A stretch of DNA of 64,000 bases from JANOBD01 sp031411495 (GTDB taxonomy: Bacteria > Planctomycetota > Phycisphaerae > Tepidisphaerales > Tepidisphaeraceae), in NCBI GenBank assembly GCA_031411495.1, contig JANOBD010000168.1, positions 16,768 to 80,767 on the forward strand. Reading direction: 5' to 3'. Position 1 is the stretch's first letter. Every line of letters begins with the position of its first letter. Shown here piece after piece: positions 9,615-18,346 of this stretch. The translations under genes and the position numbers were made by a program. The notes beneath the pieces are model-generated. The model saw only the letters and a list, made by a program, of their open reading frames with translations, did no database searches and had not been told where the DNA came from.

Positions 9615-9979
9615 AAGGGTGCGAAGATAGCCAAACCGACCCGAAGGGAACAGGGCGGTGGCTGGCGGCGTCGAGTGGGAGACAAATAAACCGCTCTTCG
9701 ACGAATATCGGCTGCAACCAACCCGTTTTAGGGCTGTTCGATATTAGAGGAATCGGGTAATTTGAGGAGAGTCCACGTCGAGCGCTTCAAAAGGTATGGG
9801 TGGGATCTTCGATCGCGTGTGTGACGCCACAAGTTTTCCTGCCCGGGCCACGGTCCCCGACGAGGCCGATAAACCTTTTACTGCGGCGAAGTTGCGAATG
9901 AAGCAACTTACCCGAATATTGCAATTCGCGGCGGCGTGTGGCAATATCCACGACCTGCCAGAGAAACGAGAACAAGAAC
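9615..9979. other. Divergent intergenic region between rpiA and the 9980 gene
   Basis: This 365-bp gap separates two divergent genes, so it should hold both promoters. A candidate for the rightward gene is listed separately. Nothing repetitive or RNA-like was seen in the remainder. Confidence 0.5.
9919..9947 (+). promoter_or_regulatory. Candidate sigma-70-like promoter for the 9980 gene
   Basis: TTGCAA (9919-9924) and CAATAT (9942-9947) are separated by 17 bp and end 32 bp before the start codon at 9980. Four of six positions match each consensus box. Confidence 0.4.
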
Positions 9980-10510
9980 ATGCTGCTGCAGACCAACAGC
10001 TACGTTGTACCCAAGGAAAAGCGCACCGAACACGCGCGCCTCATCAAACGGTTCCGCGCGCTCATGATCAAGCTCGGCTGTGAGGATTTTGATGTCTGCG
10101 AGCAGACCGGCCCGAATTGGAGTACCGAAGTCGGGGGCCGGTTCGTCCAGTTGATGCGATTTAAGGACGAAGCCCACCAGAAGGCCGTCCGCGAAGCCGA
10201 ACAGTCCGATGCGAGCGCACAAGACCTGGTTCGCGAGTTTTGCGAACTCGTTGACTACAACTATCAGCACCAACAGGGCCTCGCGACAACCGCGTACTAC
10301 CGCTCGCTGAATACTCCGCCAGCGCTACGGGCGAATGCACCGTCCAACCCGAGCGCTCTTCCGCAGCCGATGCTTCCCTCGGATCAGCACCCGCTCGATG
10401 ATGTTCCGCCAATCGATGATGTGGCGGCTATCGACGACGTCCCACCCATCGAAACCGGGAGGAAGGGCGTCAAGCATACCGTAGGTCGCAACGGCGAGAT
10501 CGACGACTGA
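9980..10510 (+). CDS. Conserved hypothetical protein with acidic repeated tail
   Basis: The start at 9980 (MLLQTNSYVVPKEKR) is preferred over an upstream TTG because the first residues then form a beta strand typical of small dimeric alpha/beta barrels. About 176 residues. The N-terminal 110 residues (EHARLIKRFRALMIKLGC, RFVQLMRFKDEAHQKAV) look like an ABM/NIPSNAP-style ferredoxin-like fold, but this is a guess from pattern only. The C-terminus repeats a short acidic unit: PLDDVPP, PIDDVAA, IDDVPPIE. The gene stands alone, with its own promoter candidate and a clear terminator. Function unknown. Confidence 0.6.
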   Translation: MLLQTNSYVVPKEKRTEHARLIKRFRALMIKLGCEDFDVCEQTGPNWSTEVGGRFVQLMRFKDEAHQKAVREAEQSDASAQDLVREFCELVDYNYQHQQGLATTAYYRSLNTPPALRANAPSNPSALPQPMLPSDQHPLDDVPPIDDVAAIDDVPPIETGRKGVKHTVGRNGEIDD

Positions 10511-10542
10511 TCGTCCAATCGAGCATTCAACGCAGAACCTGC

Positions 10543-10568
10543 CGGCGATTTCCATCGCCGCTTTTTTT
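10543..10568 (+). terminator. Intrinsic terminator after the 9980 gene
   Basis: A 7-bp stem (CGGCGAT/ATCGCCG) with a TTCC loop is followed by C and seven T residues, 32 bp after the stop codon. Confidence 0.85.
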
Positions 10569-10597
10569 CGGCTTTTCAAGTTTCGGCGCAAGCGGAA

Positions 10598-10623
10598 GCA
10601 AGCCCATCATCCGATGGGCTTGC
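10598..10623 (-). terminator. Hairpin downstream of rpmH, probable terminator
   Basis: A perfect 11-bp stem (10598-10608 with 10613-10623) with a 4-nt loop lies 33 bp past the rpmH stop on the minus strand. The following tract is only weakly T-rich (TTCC), so termination efficiency is uncertain. Confidence 0.5.
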
Positions 10624-10656
10624 CGTCTGGCTTTAAGCGTAATCCGACTGAATCGA

Positions 10657-10791
10657 TCAGACCACTTGGACGCGACGGCCGGCGGCGCGCTTGCGGTTGA
10701 TGATCTTGCGGCCGTTCTTCGTGGACATGCGGGCGCGAAAGCCGAGCTTGCGGGCGCGCTTCACTTTGCTGATTCGGTGCGGGTAATGCAT
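10657..10791 (-). CDS. rpmH: 50S ribosomal protein L34
   Basis: This 44-residue gene is short and easily missed. Its translation begins MHYPHRISKVKRARKLGF, continues RARMSTKNGRKIINRKR and ends RRVQVV, matching the L34 pattern (basic, RKxGFRxRM, GRxxxxRRR). The ATG at 10791 is preceded by GAGAGG on the minus strand. L34 binds 23S rRNA in the large subunit. In most bacteria rnpA follows immediately; here only a hairpin and a convergent gene follow, so rnpA is not linked. The beta-propeller gene ends 62 bp upstream on the same strand. Confidence 0.93.
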   Translation of the reverse strand: MHYPHRISKVKRARKLGFRARMSTKNGRKIINRKRAAGRRVQVV

Positions 10792-10853
10792 GAAAACCTC
10801 TCGAACTCGTTCCCGGATCGCAATTTGTGCGACCTGTCACCCTGAGGCGACCT

Positions 10854-13088
10854 TTACTTGTTTTCAGGCCGAATCGTCACCGATTCGTAAGCCGTGTTGC
10901 CACTCTCGTCACGGCTTCGAAGCGAAACCACGCGTGCGGCTGGGCCCGGATCGGGCAATACAATGCTGTATTGCTCATCCGGCGAATCGTTAAGCATATC
11001 CGAAGGCTGGACGCTCTGCCAGTGCTCGTCTGCGTCCATTGAGTATTCCAAGCCGGAAACGATGCCGATCCGGTCCGCGACTCGCAGCGCAATCGTCACC
11101 TTTCCCCCATCACGCGTCAGGTTGATATCGCCGATCACCGGCGGCGTATTGTCGACCTGCATCGGCTCGGCAATCCGCGAGACGGTCTTGCCCATCCCGA
11201 CCGCGTTCGCCAGCGCGTCCGAGGCCTCTACCTTCACCTCATATCGCCCGTCCGAAAGCTTGCGCGTGTCCCATTGCCAGGTCACCTCGGTCAGATCCTT
11301 GGCGAGCTGAATCCAAGGCGATGTCGGCGAGCTTCGCTCAAAAATCGTATAGCGCAGCTCGTCACCGTTTGGTTCGGTTGCCGTCCAGCTGATCGTCCGC
11401 ATCGGCTGCGGCGTTCCGTCGGTGGTCGCGTCGACGGTCACGCTGACCGAATCGATCCGCGGCGCGACGTTCGGCTCGAGATAGGCGATGGACACGTCCT
11501 CCAGCGTCGGCGTCGCCTGGCCATTGCCCGAGAGAATCAGGCGATACTGCAGGAACCTTCCCGGCGGCGTCTGGATATTCGTAAACCGCGCGGCTGGCAC
11601 CGGCTCCGACCAGTCGGTCCACAGCGGCGACTCTTCGTTTTCCACATTGCCGGAACGCGTCGAGATCGAGATCGATGTCTCCGGTGCGATCGTGCCGCGG
11701 ATCTGCGCCTTGCCGAACGCCGAGATCTGCGTCGCGTCAAGAACACTACTGGTGAAGGTGCCGGTTTTGGCGAGTTCGGCTGTCAGTTTGGAAAGCGTGG
11801 AGGAAAGTGCCGAGCCGACATAGATGCTCTTATCCGACGCGATAAGAATTGAAGTGAGCATCTGCGAACGGGACTTGGTGATCGCCGCATGTTCTTCGCT
11901 CGACAGATCGAGGCTGTAAAGCGTTCCGGTCGGGCCGGTGGCGATGAGCAACTGGTTCTCGAGGCGTGCCATCGCAAGCACCATGGTGGGATCGCGGAAG
12001 ATCTCGCTCACGAAACCCTGCGAGTCGATGCGGTAGACGGCATTGCCGTTGGGCGCCGGTTCGTCGCCACCGATCTGGGTGATGGGGCCGGCCGGCGAAG
12101 CGCCGTGTTGTGCGGGTTGCGTATCGGCGCCGGTGGGTGGGTCGAGGGGTTCCGCCGCCGGAGCGGGAGTTGCCGGCTCGGCATGCAACTCGCCCGGGCT
12201 CGCGACATCGTCTGACGGTTTGGGCTTGGGCGCCTGGGCGGGCTCCTGGAAGAGCGGCTCGCCGGTGGTGTGATCGGTCGGATGCCCGGCCGGTTCGGTT
12301 GTCGCGGCAGGTTCGCTGGCCTCAACGAGTTGACTAGTAGCGGCGTAGACCTGGCCGTTGCGCGTGTCGAGCAATAGCGTGCTCACTTCGGATTCTGGCG
12401 CGTCGAATACCACCGTCGCCTTGCCCGTCTTGCGATCGATCTTCAATATCAGTCCGTTCGGATCGGTACCGACGAAGAGCATGTCATTCATCGAGACGAC
12501 GCAGCGGAGGTTGTCCTCGTCGCTGTCGAAAACGACTTTCGAGGACTTGGTGGCCGGATCCACCTCGTAGAGCGCGCCGTTGGGACCGGTGGCGAGATAG
12601 ATCTTGCCGTCGGCCGCCAGCGCGATGCCCCAGATGTATTGCACGCCCGGCAGTTCGACGAGCGATTCGGGCGCGGTCGCGCCCTTTTTGAGAATCTGGA
12701 GCTTTGCCGTCTCACCGCTGACGCCGATCAGCACATCGCCTGACGCTTCGACGGCGAGCGCGCTCACTGCCGCACCGTCGCCAAAGTCCGCGAGCGTCGT
12801 CGGCTTCTTGTCTTTGAGCGCGATGAGCAGACCGGAGGCATTCGTTCCGAGGTAGACCGTCCCGTCGAGTCCTTCGGCGAGCGCGTCGATGGAGGCATAC
12901 TTGCCGTCGTCTGGCAGAACGCTTTCGATCGCGCGGGCGAGTTTCAACTGGCCGAAGTTGGTCGCGACCAGCGAATCGAGTTTGCCCGCTTCGAAGTCTG
13001 CAGGCGACGACTGGGTAAAGAACATCGTCTTGGTCGCCAGCGCGGGCGTCGCGATCGCAAGGCACAGGAGGAGAATTCGCTTGGTCAT
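10854..13088 (-). CDS. Secreted beta-propeller protein with Pro-rich linker and C-terminal Ig-like domains
   Basis: The ATG at 13088 gives a clean signal peptide (MTKRILLLCLAIATPALA); product about 744 residues. Residues 50-250 contain repeated propeller blades of NHL/SMP-30 style (GTVYLGTNASGLLIAL, GKIYLATGPNGALYEV, DMLFVGTDPNGLILKI). A Pro/Ala/Glu-rich linker of about 70 residues follows (EPAATTEPAGHP, PAPAAEPLDPP), then more blades, then fibronectin-like strands (TISWTATEPNGDELRYTI, DGRYEVKVEASDALAN). No catalytic motif is visible. The architecture is common in planctomycete surface proteins of unknown function. The S55 protease gene lies 105 bp upstream on the same strand. Confidence 0.75.
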   Translation of the reverse strand: MTKRILLLCLAIATPALATKTMFFTQSSPADFEAGKLDSLVATNFGQLKLARAIESVLPDDGKYASIDALAEGLDGTVYLGTNASGLLIALKDKKPTTLADFGDGAAVSALAVEASGDVLIGVSGETAKLQILKKGATAPESLVELPGVQYIWGIALAADGKIYLATGPNGALYEVDPATKSSKVVFDSDEDNLRCVVSMNDMLFVGTDPNGLILKIDRKTGKATVVFDAPESEVSTLLLDTRNGQVYAATSQLVEASEPAATTEPAGHPTDHTTGEPLFQEPAQAPKPKPSDDVASPGELHAEPATPAPAAEPLDPPTGADTQPAQHGASPAGPITQIGGDEPAPNGNAVYRIDSQGFVSEIFRDPTMVLAMARLENQLLIATGPTGTLYSLDLSSEEHAAITKSRSQMLTSILIASDKSIYVGSALSSTLSKLTAELAKTGTFTSSVLDATQISAFGKAQIRGTIAPETSISISTRSGNVENEESPLWTDWSEPVPAARFTNIQTPPGRFLQYRLILSGNGQATPTLEDVSIAYLEPNVAPRIDSVSVTVDATTDGTPQPMRTISWTATEPNGDELRYTIFERSSPTSPWIQLAKDLTEVTWQWDTRKLSDGRYEVKVEASDALANAVGMGKTVSRIAEPMQVDNTPPVIGDINLTRDGGKVTIALRVADRIGIVSGLEYSMDADEHWQSVQPSDMLNDSPDEQYSIVLPDPGPAARVVSLRSRDESGNTAYESVTIRPENK

Positions 13089-13193
13089 GGGTTTGTTCCG
13101 ATTTCGATATTCAGCCAACACACATCTCACCAGCCGGGATTCGTCAGATTCCAAAAGCTCATCGCGGTCATTCGGCGCAGCCTTGCGCAGAAC

Positions 13194-15086
13194 TCAGGGT
13201 AACTTCCGTGCGACGTGAATCGGCACACTCGCGCTGCCGCTGATCGGCCGGTCCATCTCGATCGTCTTCACGCTCGACTCCACACCCGCGGCCGTGTCCG
13301 GCCGAGCAGCGGCTTCCAGGATCGTTCGCTTGGAAGCCGGGAGCTTCTCGAGCGAAGTCCGCCCGATCGAAACGTTCTGTCGCGTGCCCGTCAACCGTGT
13401 GTAGATCCGGTCGGTTCGCGTTTGGCTTACCACCGTCTGGATCGTCTCGTACAACTCGTCGATATTGCGCACCGAGAACCGCCCGGGCTTGCTCTGCATG
13501 TCCAGTTGCAGGTTGGTCGGCGCGTCGGCAATCGAGATGGTGTAGTCGCCGTCGGGCAGATTTTTCGGGATCTCGACATCGACCGTCTTCTCATAGACCT
13601 CGCTGCGATACGGCCTGAGACGAAGACGGATCGACACCGTTTCGCCGGGCTTGTAGGTCGAGCCGGCGGGCGTGGCCGAGAGGATTTCGGCGGCATTCGT
13701 GCCGTCGTGAATGATCGCCTTGGCGCGGACGCCTTCGAGATTCACTTCCTCAAGCGGATTGCTCGCCAACAGCATTGCCGGCCAGACGACGTTCTGCGGG
13801 ATACTCTCGCCCGCGACGCTGCTCGCCAGGCCGTTCATCGTCAGGGTGCGCTGGCCTTCGAACTTCAACTCGACTTCGTATTCGACGGTATAGTCGCGCG
13901 GCAGGGCCTTTTCGCTCGAGAGGGACGACTGCACCGCCATGCCCACCAGCATCGGCGTCATGAGGGGGTGGACGGCGCACTCGTAATGGAACGTCTGCTT
14001 GTTGCGATTCGTGCGGTCGTCCATCTCCACAACGATCGGAAAGGTCCGCGCCTTGGCGCCGATCTGCCCGGCGACGCCGGTGGCGCCGTCCATGTCGATC
14101 GCGCCGCTCACCTTGCCGACCGATCCGATCTTGAAACTCGATGTGAGGACGGGCATGACGAGATTGATCGATCCCGCGCCCATCGGGACGGAGGTGTCGC
14201 CTTCGCCATTGAACGGGTGGCCGAATCCGTAGGCGCGGCCGTCAATGATCTCGGTGCAGGTCCCGATCGCCGCGAGATCCATATCGCCGGAGAGCATCGC
14301 CGCACCCAGCACCGAGCCGGGCTCCAGTTGGGCATCGCTCGATTCGCTTCCGCCGCCGGGCGCGACCATCGGTTCAAAGCCGCGCGCGCGGAGCATCGGA
14401 GCGACATTCTGGATCTGCGCCTGGCTCATGCCGCGGATCGAGAGCGGCGTCATCAGTTGCCGCAACTTCGGCGCGCCGGCTTGTTCTTCATGTGAAGCAG
14501 GGTCCGATTGGCCAAGTTCGAACAGCGATCGCTGCGACGCCGGCTTTGCGAGTGACGTGAAGACTTCCGACTTCAGCAGCGACCAGCTTCCGGTTCGCGC
14601 CTTGGCGGTTTCCGACTTCCTCGGTGCCTGTTCGAGCTGAAGCATGTATTCGATGGGCTGGACGCCCACGATCGGGTCGCGCGCCAGGTCAAAGCCATAT
14701 GCATACGCACCGATGAGCCGCGCCTTGCCGGTCTCGTCATACAGGTAAATGGGCGATCCGCTGCACCCTGCGATCGGGCCGACGTGTTGCATGAACTCGT
14801 CGACGCAGCGCACCATGACGACCGACTTCTTCGGGCCGAACACATTCTTGAGAACCGTAATCACTTCGACATCGAACTTGCTGATCTTGGTGCCGGAGAG
14901 GACGGTCAGGCCGTAGCCTTTCATCCCTTCGCGAACTTCGTCGACGCGCATGTGCTTTTCCGGATCGAATACGGATTTGGCAGGAGGCCGCTCGCTGGAC
15001 TCCGCAGGTTTCGTCGTGGGTTGGACCTGAGCCAAAACGGGCGCAGCGAGGATCAATCCGAGCAGCAAGGCGGGAAGAGGTCGCAT
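13194..15086 (-). CDS. Secreted S55 (SpoIVB-like) serine protease domain protein
   Basis: Start at 15086: it follows AAGGAGATCGG at ideal spacing and gives a signal peptide (MRPLPALLLGLILAAPVLA). About 630 residues. The N-terminal domain has VREGMKGYGLTVLSGTKI and AGCSGSPIYLYD, the two hallmarks of the SpoIVB peptidase S55 family; the Ser in GCSGSP is the likely nucleophile. A TTKPAESSERPP linker sits between signal and domain. The rest is beta-rich, possibly for substrate binding. In Bacillus, SpoIVB activates sigma-K processing; this organism has no sporulation genes here, so the role is different, perhaps envelope signalling. The beta-propeller gene follows 105 bp downstream and may share the transcript. 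Confidence 0.8.
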   Translation of the reverse strand: MRPLPALLLGLILAAPVLAQVQPTTKPAESSERPPAKSVFDPEKHMRVDEVREGMKGYGLTVLSGTKISKFDVEVITVLKNVFGPKKSVVMVRCVDEFMQHVGPIAGCSGSPIYLYDETGKARLIGAYAYGFDLARDPIVGVQPIEYMLQLEQAPRKSETAKARTGSWSLLKSEVFTSLAKPASQRSLFELGQSDPASHEEQAGAPKLRQLMTPLSIRGMSQAQIQNVAPMLRARGFEPMVAPGGGSESSDAQLEPGSVLGAAMLSGDMDLAAIGTCTEIIDGRAYGFGHPFNGEGDTSVPMGAGSINLVMPVLTSSFKIGSVGKVSGAIDMDGATGVAGQIGAKARTFPIVVEMDDRTNRNKQTFHYECAVHPLMTPMLVGMAVQSSLSSEKALPRDYTVEYEVELKFEGQRTLTMNGLASSVAGESIPQNVVWPAMLLASNPLEEVNLEGVRAKAIIHDGTNAAEILSATPAGSTYKPGETVSIRLRLRPYRSEVYEKTVDVEIPKNLPDGDYTISIADAPTNLQLDMQSKPGRFSVRNIDELYETIQTVVSQTRTDRIYTRLTGTRQNVSIGRTSLEKLPASKRTILEAAARPDTAAGVESSVKTIEMDRPISGSASVPIHVARKLP

Positions 15087-15407
15087 CCGATCTCCTTCGA
15101 ACAGATCCAGAATGAACTTGAATGCGCTTATCGAACGCACGAATACGCAGAAATCGCATCGAATCGGCAGCGACCCAAGGCGCGGCAGTGCCGACTCTAT
15201 GATTCGTCCGAGAATGCCGCAAGCGGAATGCAGGCGGTCATCAAATGCTCATGGGGCCCATTGGAGGTCGGCCGGTAACGGGACAAGCTGTCGCGGCCGA
15301 CACAATCGGCGGCAATCGCGTCGTCTGGCGAGGCGATTCGCGTTGACAGCCTTCGGAACGCCCGATAGCGTTGAGAGACGTTTCGCCACCGAGATTGAGG
15401 ACATTCA
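15087..15407. other. Divergent intergenic region between the S55 protease gene and rnc
   Basis: A 321-bp region carrying divergent promoters; the rnc promoter candidate is at 15343-15371. No repeat or RNA gene was seen. Confidence 0.5.
15343..15371 (+). promoter_or_regulatory. Candidate promoter for rnc
   Basis: A perfect TTGACA (15343-15348) is followed by a 17-bp spacer and TAGCGT (15366-15371). The predicted start of transcription falls about 30 bp before the GTG start of rnc. Confidence 0.45.
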
Positions 15408-16154
15408 GTGAGCCCCGACCTACGTTCCGACGCTGAAAAAGTTCTTGAATACACCTTCCAATCCGAAGCGCTCCTCAAAGAGTCGCTGACCCACGCCTCC
15501 ATCGCCGACAACCGCCTGCACAGCAATGAACGGATGGAGTTCCTCGGTGATGCGGTGCTCGACCTGATCATCTGCAACGATATCTACAAGCGGTTCCCGA
15601 CCTATGCCGAAGGCGAGCTGACCAAGATCAAGAGTGCCGTCGTCTCGCGCAAGACGTGTGCGGATGTGGCGCGGGAGATCTCGCTCGACAAGCTGCTGAT
15701 CATCGGCAAGGGAATCAGCAGCCGCGCCGCGATGCCGCCGAGCCTCGCCGCCGCGGTGTACGAATCGATCGTCGCCGCGATCTACCTCGACGGCGGCTAC
15801 GATGCCGCGAGCAAGTTTGTCATGCGGACGATGGGGCCGAAGATCATCTCGATCAGCGCCTCGATTCACCAGCACAACTACAAGGCCACGCTGCAGCAGC
15901 ACGCGCAGGGCACCCTCCACGCCAGCCCGATGTACGAACTGCTGGACGAGAAAGGCCCGGACCACAGCAAGTGTTTCGAAATATGCGTGACGATCGCCGG
16001 CCGACGCTTCGAAAGCGCCTGGGGAACGAACAAAAAGATCGCCGAGCAGAAGGCGGCGCTCATGGCGCTGCTGGAACTGAACGTGATCAAACCGGAAGAG
16101 GCCGAGCAGGCAATGGAAACCGTGAACGCGGGCGTTGCGGATTTCATTGAATGA
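15408..16154 (+). CDS. rnc: Ribonuclease III
   Basis: The 248-residue protein cleaves double-stranded RNA in rRNA maturation and mRNA decay. NERMEFLGDAVL (about residues 40-51) is the RNase III signature with the catalytic acidic residues, and YESIVAAIYLDGGYD supplies the second Mg2+ site. A double-stranded-RNA-binding domain follows from about residue 165 (HASPMYELLDEKGPDHSKCFE .. AWGTNKKIAEQKAALMAL). The start is GTG at 15408, preceded by GAGG with 7-8 nt spacing. It is a single-gene unit ending near a REP-like palindrome. Confidence 0.95.
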   Translation: MSPDLRSDAEKVLEYTFQSEALLKESLTHASIADNRLHSNERMEFLGDAVLDLIICNDIYKRFPTYAEGELTKIKSAVVSRKTCADVAREISLDKLLIIGKGISSRAAMPPSLAAAVYESIVAAIYLDGGYDAASKFVMRTMGPKIISISASIHQHNYKATLQQHAQGTLHASPMYELLDEKGPDHSKCFEICVTIAGRRFESAWGTNKKIAEQKAALMALLELNVIKPEEAEQAMETVNAGVADFIE

Positions 16155-16175
16155 CTGTGCGTCTTTAGGTTTTGT

Positions 16176-16281
16176 GTCATTCTGAGGGAGCCTGAGCGAC
16201 CGAAGAATCTCGGCAGCGCCATGTCGACAGCTTTGTTGCGCACCCGAGAATCTTCATCAGGTGAACCTGATTCAGAATGAC
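16176..16281. repeat. REP-like long inverted repeat between rnc and recQ
   Basis: Outer arms GTCATTCTGA (16176-16185) and TCAGAATGAC (16272-16281) pair perfectly over 10 bp; inner arms GAAGAATCTCGG and CCGAGAATCTTC pair with one mismatch. GTCATTCTGAG..GAAGAATCT is a phrase typical of dispersed extragenic palindromes in several bacterial phyla. Confidence 0.6.
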
Positions 16282-16355
16282 AGCGTCTGGTTCCCGACCT
16301 TTGCGATGCGGTAGGAATTTCGCCGTTGCCGATCGGTCGGATAAGCTGCGCTTTG

Positions 16356-18287
16356 ATGCTCGACCTCGATCAAGCCCGCGAACTCCTCAGCAAAACCTTC
16401 GGCTTCGCCGATTTTCGCGACGGGCAGGACCAGATCATCTCGCGGCTTCTCGACGGCAAAAGCGCGCTCGCCATCTTTCCCACCGGTGGCGGAAAATCGC
16501 TCTGTTATCAGCTTCCCGCGCTGATGCTCGATGGCATCACGCTGGTCGTGTCGCCGCTGATCGCGCTGATGAAGGATCAGATCGACTTCCTCGTTTCCAA
16601 GGGCGTCGCGGCAGCTCGGCTGGATTCGAGCCTCGACGGCAACACCGTCCGCCAGATCTTTACCGACCTGCGCGCCGGCAAGCTCAAGCTCCTTTACATC
16701 GCGCCCGAGCGGCTCGGCAACGAGCGGTTTCTCGCCTCTATCGGCAAGCAGACCATCGCGCTGCTCGCGGTCGATGAAGCCCACTGCATCAGCGAATGGG
16801 GGCACAACTTTCGCCCGGACTATCTCAAGCTCGCCCGCATCGCCAAGTCGCTGAATGTGCAGCGCGTCCTCGCGCTCACCGCGACGGCCACGCCGACAGT
16901 TGCCGGGCAGATCGCGGCGGCGTTCGGCATTCGTGCGGATGATGTGATCGCCGCGCCGTTTCATCGGCCGAATCTCTCGCTGCGGGTCACGCCCACGACG
17001 AATGAAGATCGCGACGGTCTGCTGCTCGAACGCATCCGCGCGCGGCGCGGGCCGAGCATCGTCTACGTCACCCTGCAGAAAACCGCGGAGCGGGTCGCCG
17101 ATTTTCTCGCCGGTCACAACCTTCCGGCCGAGCCGTATCATGCCGGCCTGAAGCCCGAAGAGCGCGAGGCGATTCAGAATCGTTTCATGGCGAGCGATGA
17201 GGCGATCGTCGTCGCGACGATCGCGTTCGGAATGGGCATCGACAAGCGGGACATCCGCTACGTCTATCACTACAACCTGCCCAAGAGCCTGGAGAACTAC
17301 GCGCAGGAAGTCGGCCGGGCGGGACGCGACGGAAAGAACTCCATCTGCGAGATGCTCGCCTGTGTCGATGACCGTGTCGTGCTGGAGAACTTCACCTACG
17401 GCGACACGCCGACGCGGGAGGCGGTCGCCTCTCTCACCAAAGAGCTGCTCGCCAATCCCGCCGAGTTCGATATCTCCACCTACGATCTCTCCGCGCGTCA
17501 CGACATCCGCCTGCTCGTCGTCGAGACGCTCATCACCTACCTACAGCTCGCGAATTTGATCGAATCGGTCGGCGCGTTTTACAGCGAGTACAAGTTCGTG
17601 CCGAAGAAGCCGATCGCACAGATCGTCGCCGGTTTCGATCCGAGCCGGCAGGCGTTTCTCAAGCAGCTCTTCGCACAGGCGCGGACCGCGAAAGTCTGGT
17701 CGAGCATCGATATCGCCGCCGCCGGCGAGGCGCTCGGCGAGCCGCGGGATCGGCTCGTGGCGGCGATGAATTACCTTTCCGAACAGGACCTGGTCGAACT
17801 TGAAGTGACCGGCGTCCGCCAGGCGTTTCGGCGCACGAAAACGCCGGTGAAGATCGATACGTTGATCGAAGAGCTCGACGCGAAGTTCGCCGACCGCGAA
17901 ATGCGGGATGTCGAGCGACTCGACGGCGTCCTGGAGTTCGCAGACGACAACGCGTGCCTCTCCAACCAGCTCAGCGCGTATTTCGGCGAACCGCTGAGCG
18001 AGCCGTGCGGCCACTGCAGCGTCTGCCGCGGCGAACACCGGCCGCTGCTCCCGCCGACGCAGGTGCGCGCGCTCGAAAAGCACGAGGCGGAAATGGTCGA
18101 TCAACTCGTCGACCTTCGCAGCCCGGCGCTCGCGACGCCACGACAGATCACCCGCTTCCTGTGCGGGATCTCCTCACCCGCCGTCGCCCGCGCGCGATTG
18201 GGCCGACATGAGGCCTTCGGCGCGCTCGCCGAGGTGCCGTTCGAGGAAGTGATGGCATTTGTCGAGTCGATGCTCGAGCGGCAATGA
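16356..18287 (+). CDS. recQ: RecQ family ATP-dependent DNA helicase
   Basis: The product (about 643 residues from ATG 16356; a TTG lies 30 bp upstream) is a superfamily 2 3'-5' helicase for recombination and replication repair. Motifs appear in order: FRDGQDQII (Q motif), FPTGGGKSLCYQ (Walker A), VVSPLIALMKDQ (Ia), LLAVDEAHCISEWGHNFRPDY (DEAH box plus aromatic loop), ALTATATP (III), YHAGLKPEER (IV), VVATIAFGMGIDK (V) and QEVGRAGRDG (VI). The RQC zinc site is near residue 535 onward (ACLSNQLSAYF, CGHCSVCRG). No HRDC domain is evident; the last 90 residues are divergent. The ribosome-binding site is weak, so the start is less certain than the function. Confidence 0.9.
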   Translation: MLDLDQARELLSKTFGFADFRDGQDQIISRLLDGKSALAIFPTGGGKSLCYQLPALMLDGITLVVSPLIALMKDQIDFLVSKGVAAARLDSSLDGNTVRQIFTDLRAGKLKLLYIAPERLGNERFLASIGKQTIALLAVDEAHCISEWGHNFRPDYLKLARIAKSLNVQRVLALTATATPTVAGQIAAAFGIRADDVIAAPFHRPNLSLRVTPTTNEDRDGLLLERIRARRGPSIVYVTLQKTAERVADFLAGHNLPAEPYHAGLKPEEREAIQNRFMASDEAIVVATIAFGMGIDKRDIRYVYHYNLPKSLENYAQEVGRAGRDGKNSICEMLACVDDRVVLENFTYGDTPTREAVASLTKELLANPAEFDISTYDLSARHDIRLLVVETLITYLQLANLIESVGAFYSEYKFVPKKPIAQIVAGFDPSRQAFLKQLFAQARTAKVWSSIDIAAAGEALGEPRDRLVAAMNYLSEQDLVELEVTGVRQAFRRTKTPVKIDTLIEELDAKFADREMRDVERLDGVLEFADDNACLSNQLSAYFGEPLSEPCGHCSVCRGEHRPLLPPTQVRALEKHEAEMVDQLVDLRSPALATPRQITRFLCGISSPAVARARLGRHEAFGALAEVPFEEVMAFVESMLERQ

Positions 18288-18346
18288 CGGCGACGCTTTA
18301 CGCGAGTCCTCGCGAAGTTCGAATCGAAACCGTATGCGACGCAGCT

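Noticed and set aside
10830..10853. Copy of the GTCATTCTGAG repeat near rpmH (TGTCACCCTGAGG)
   Set aside because: Only a short partial match and no inverted partner.
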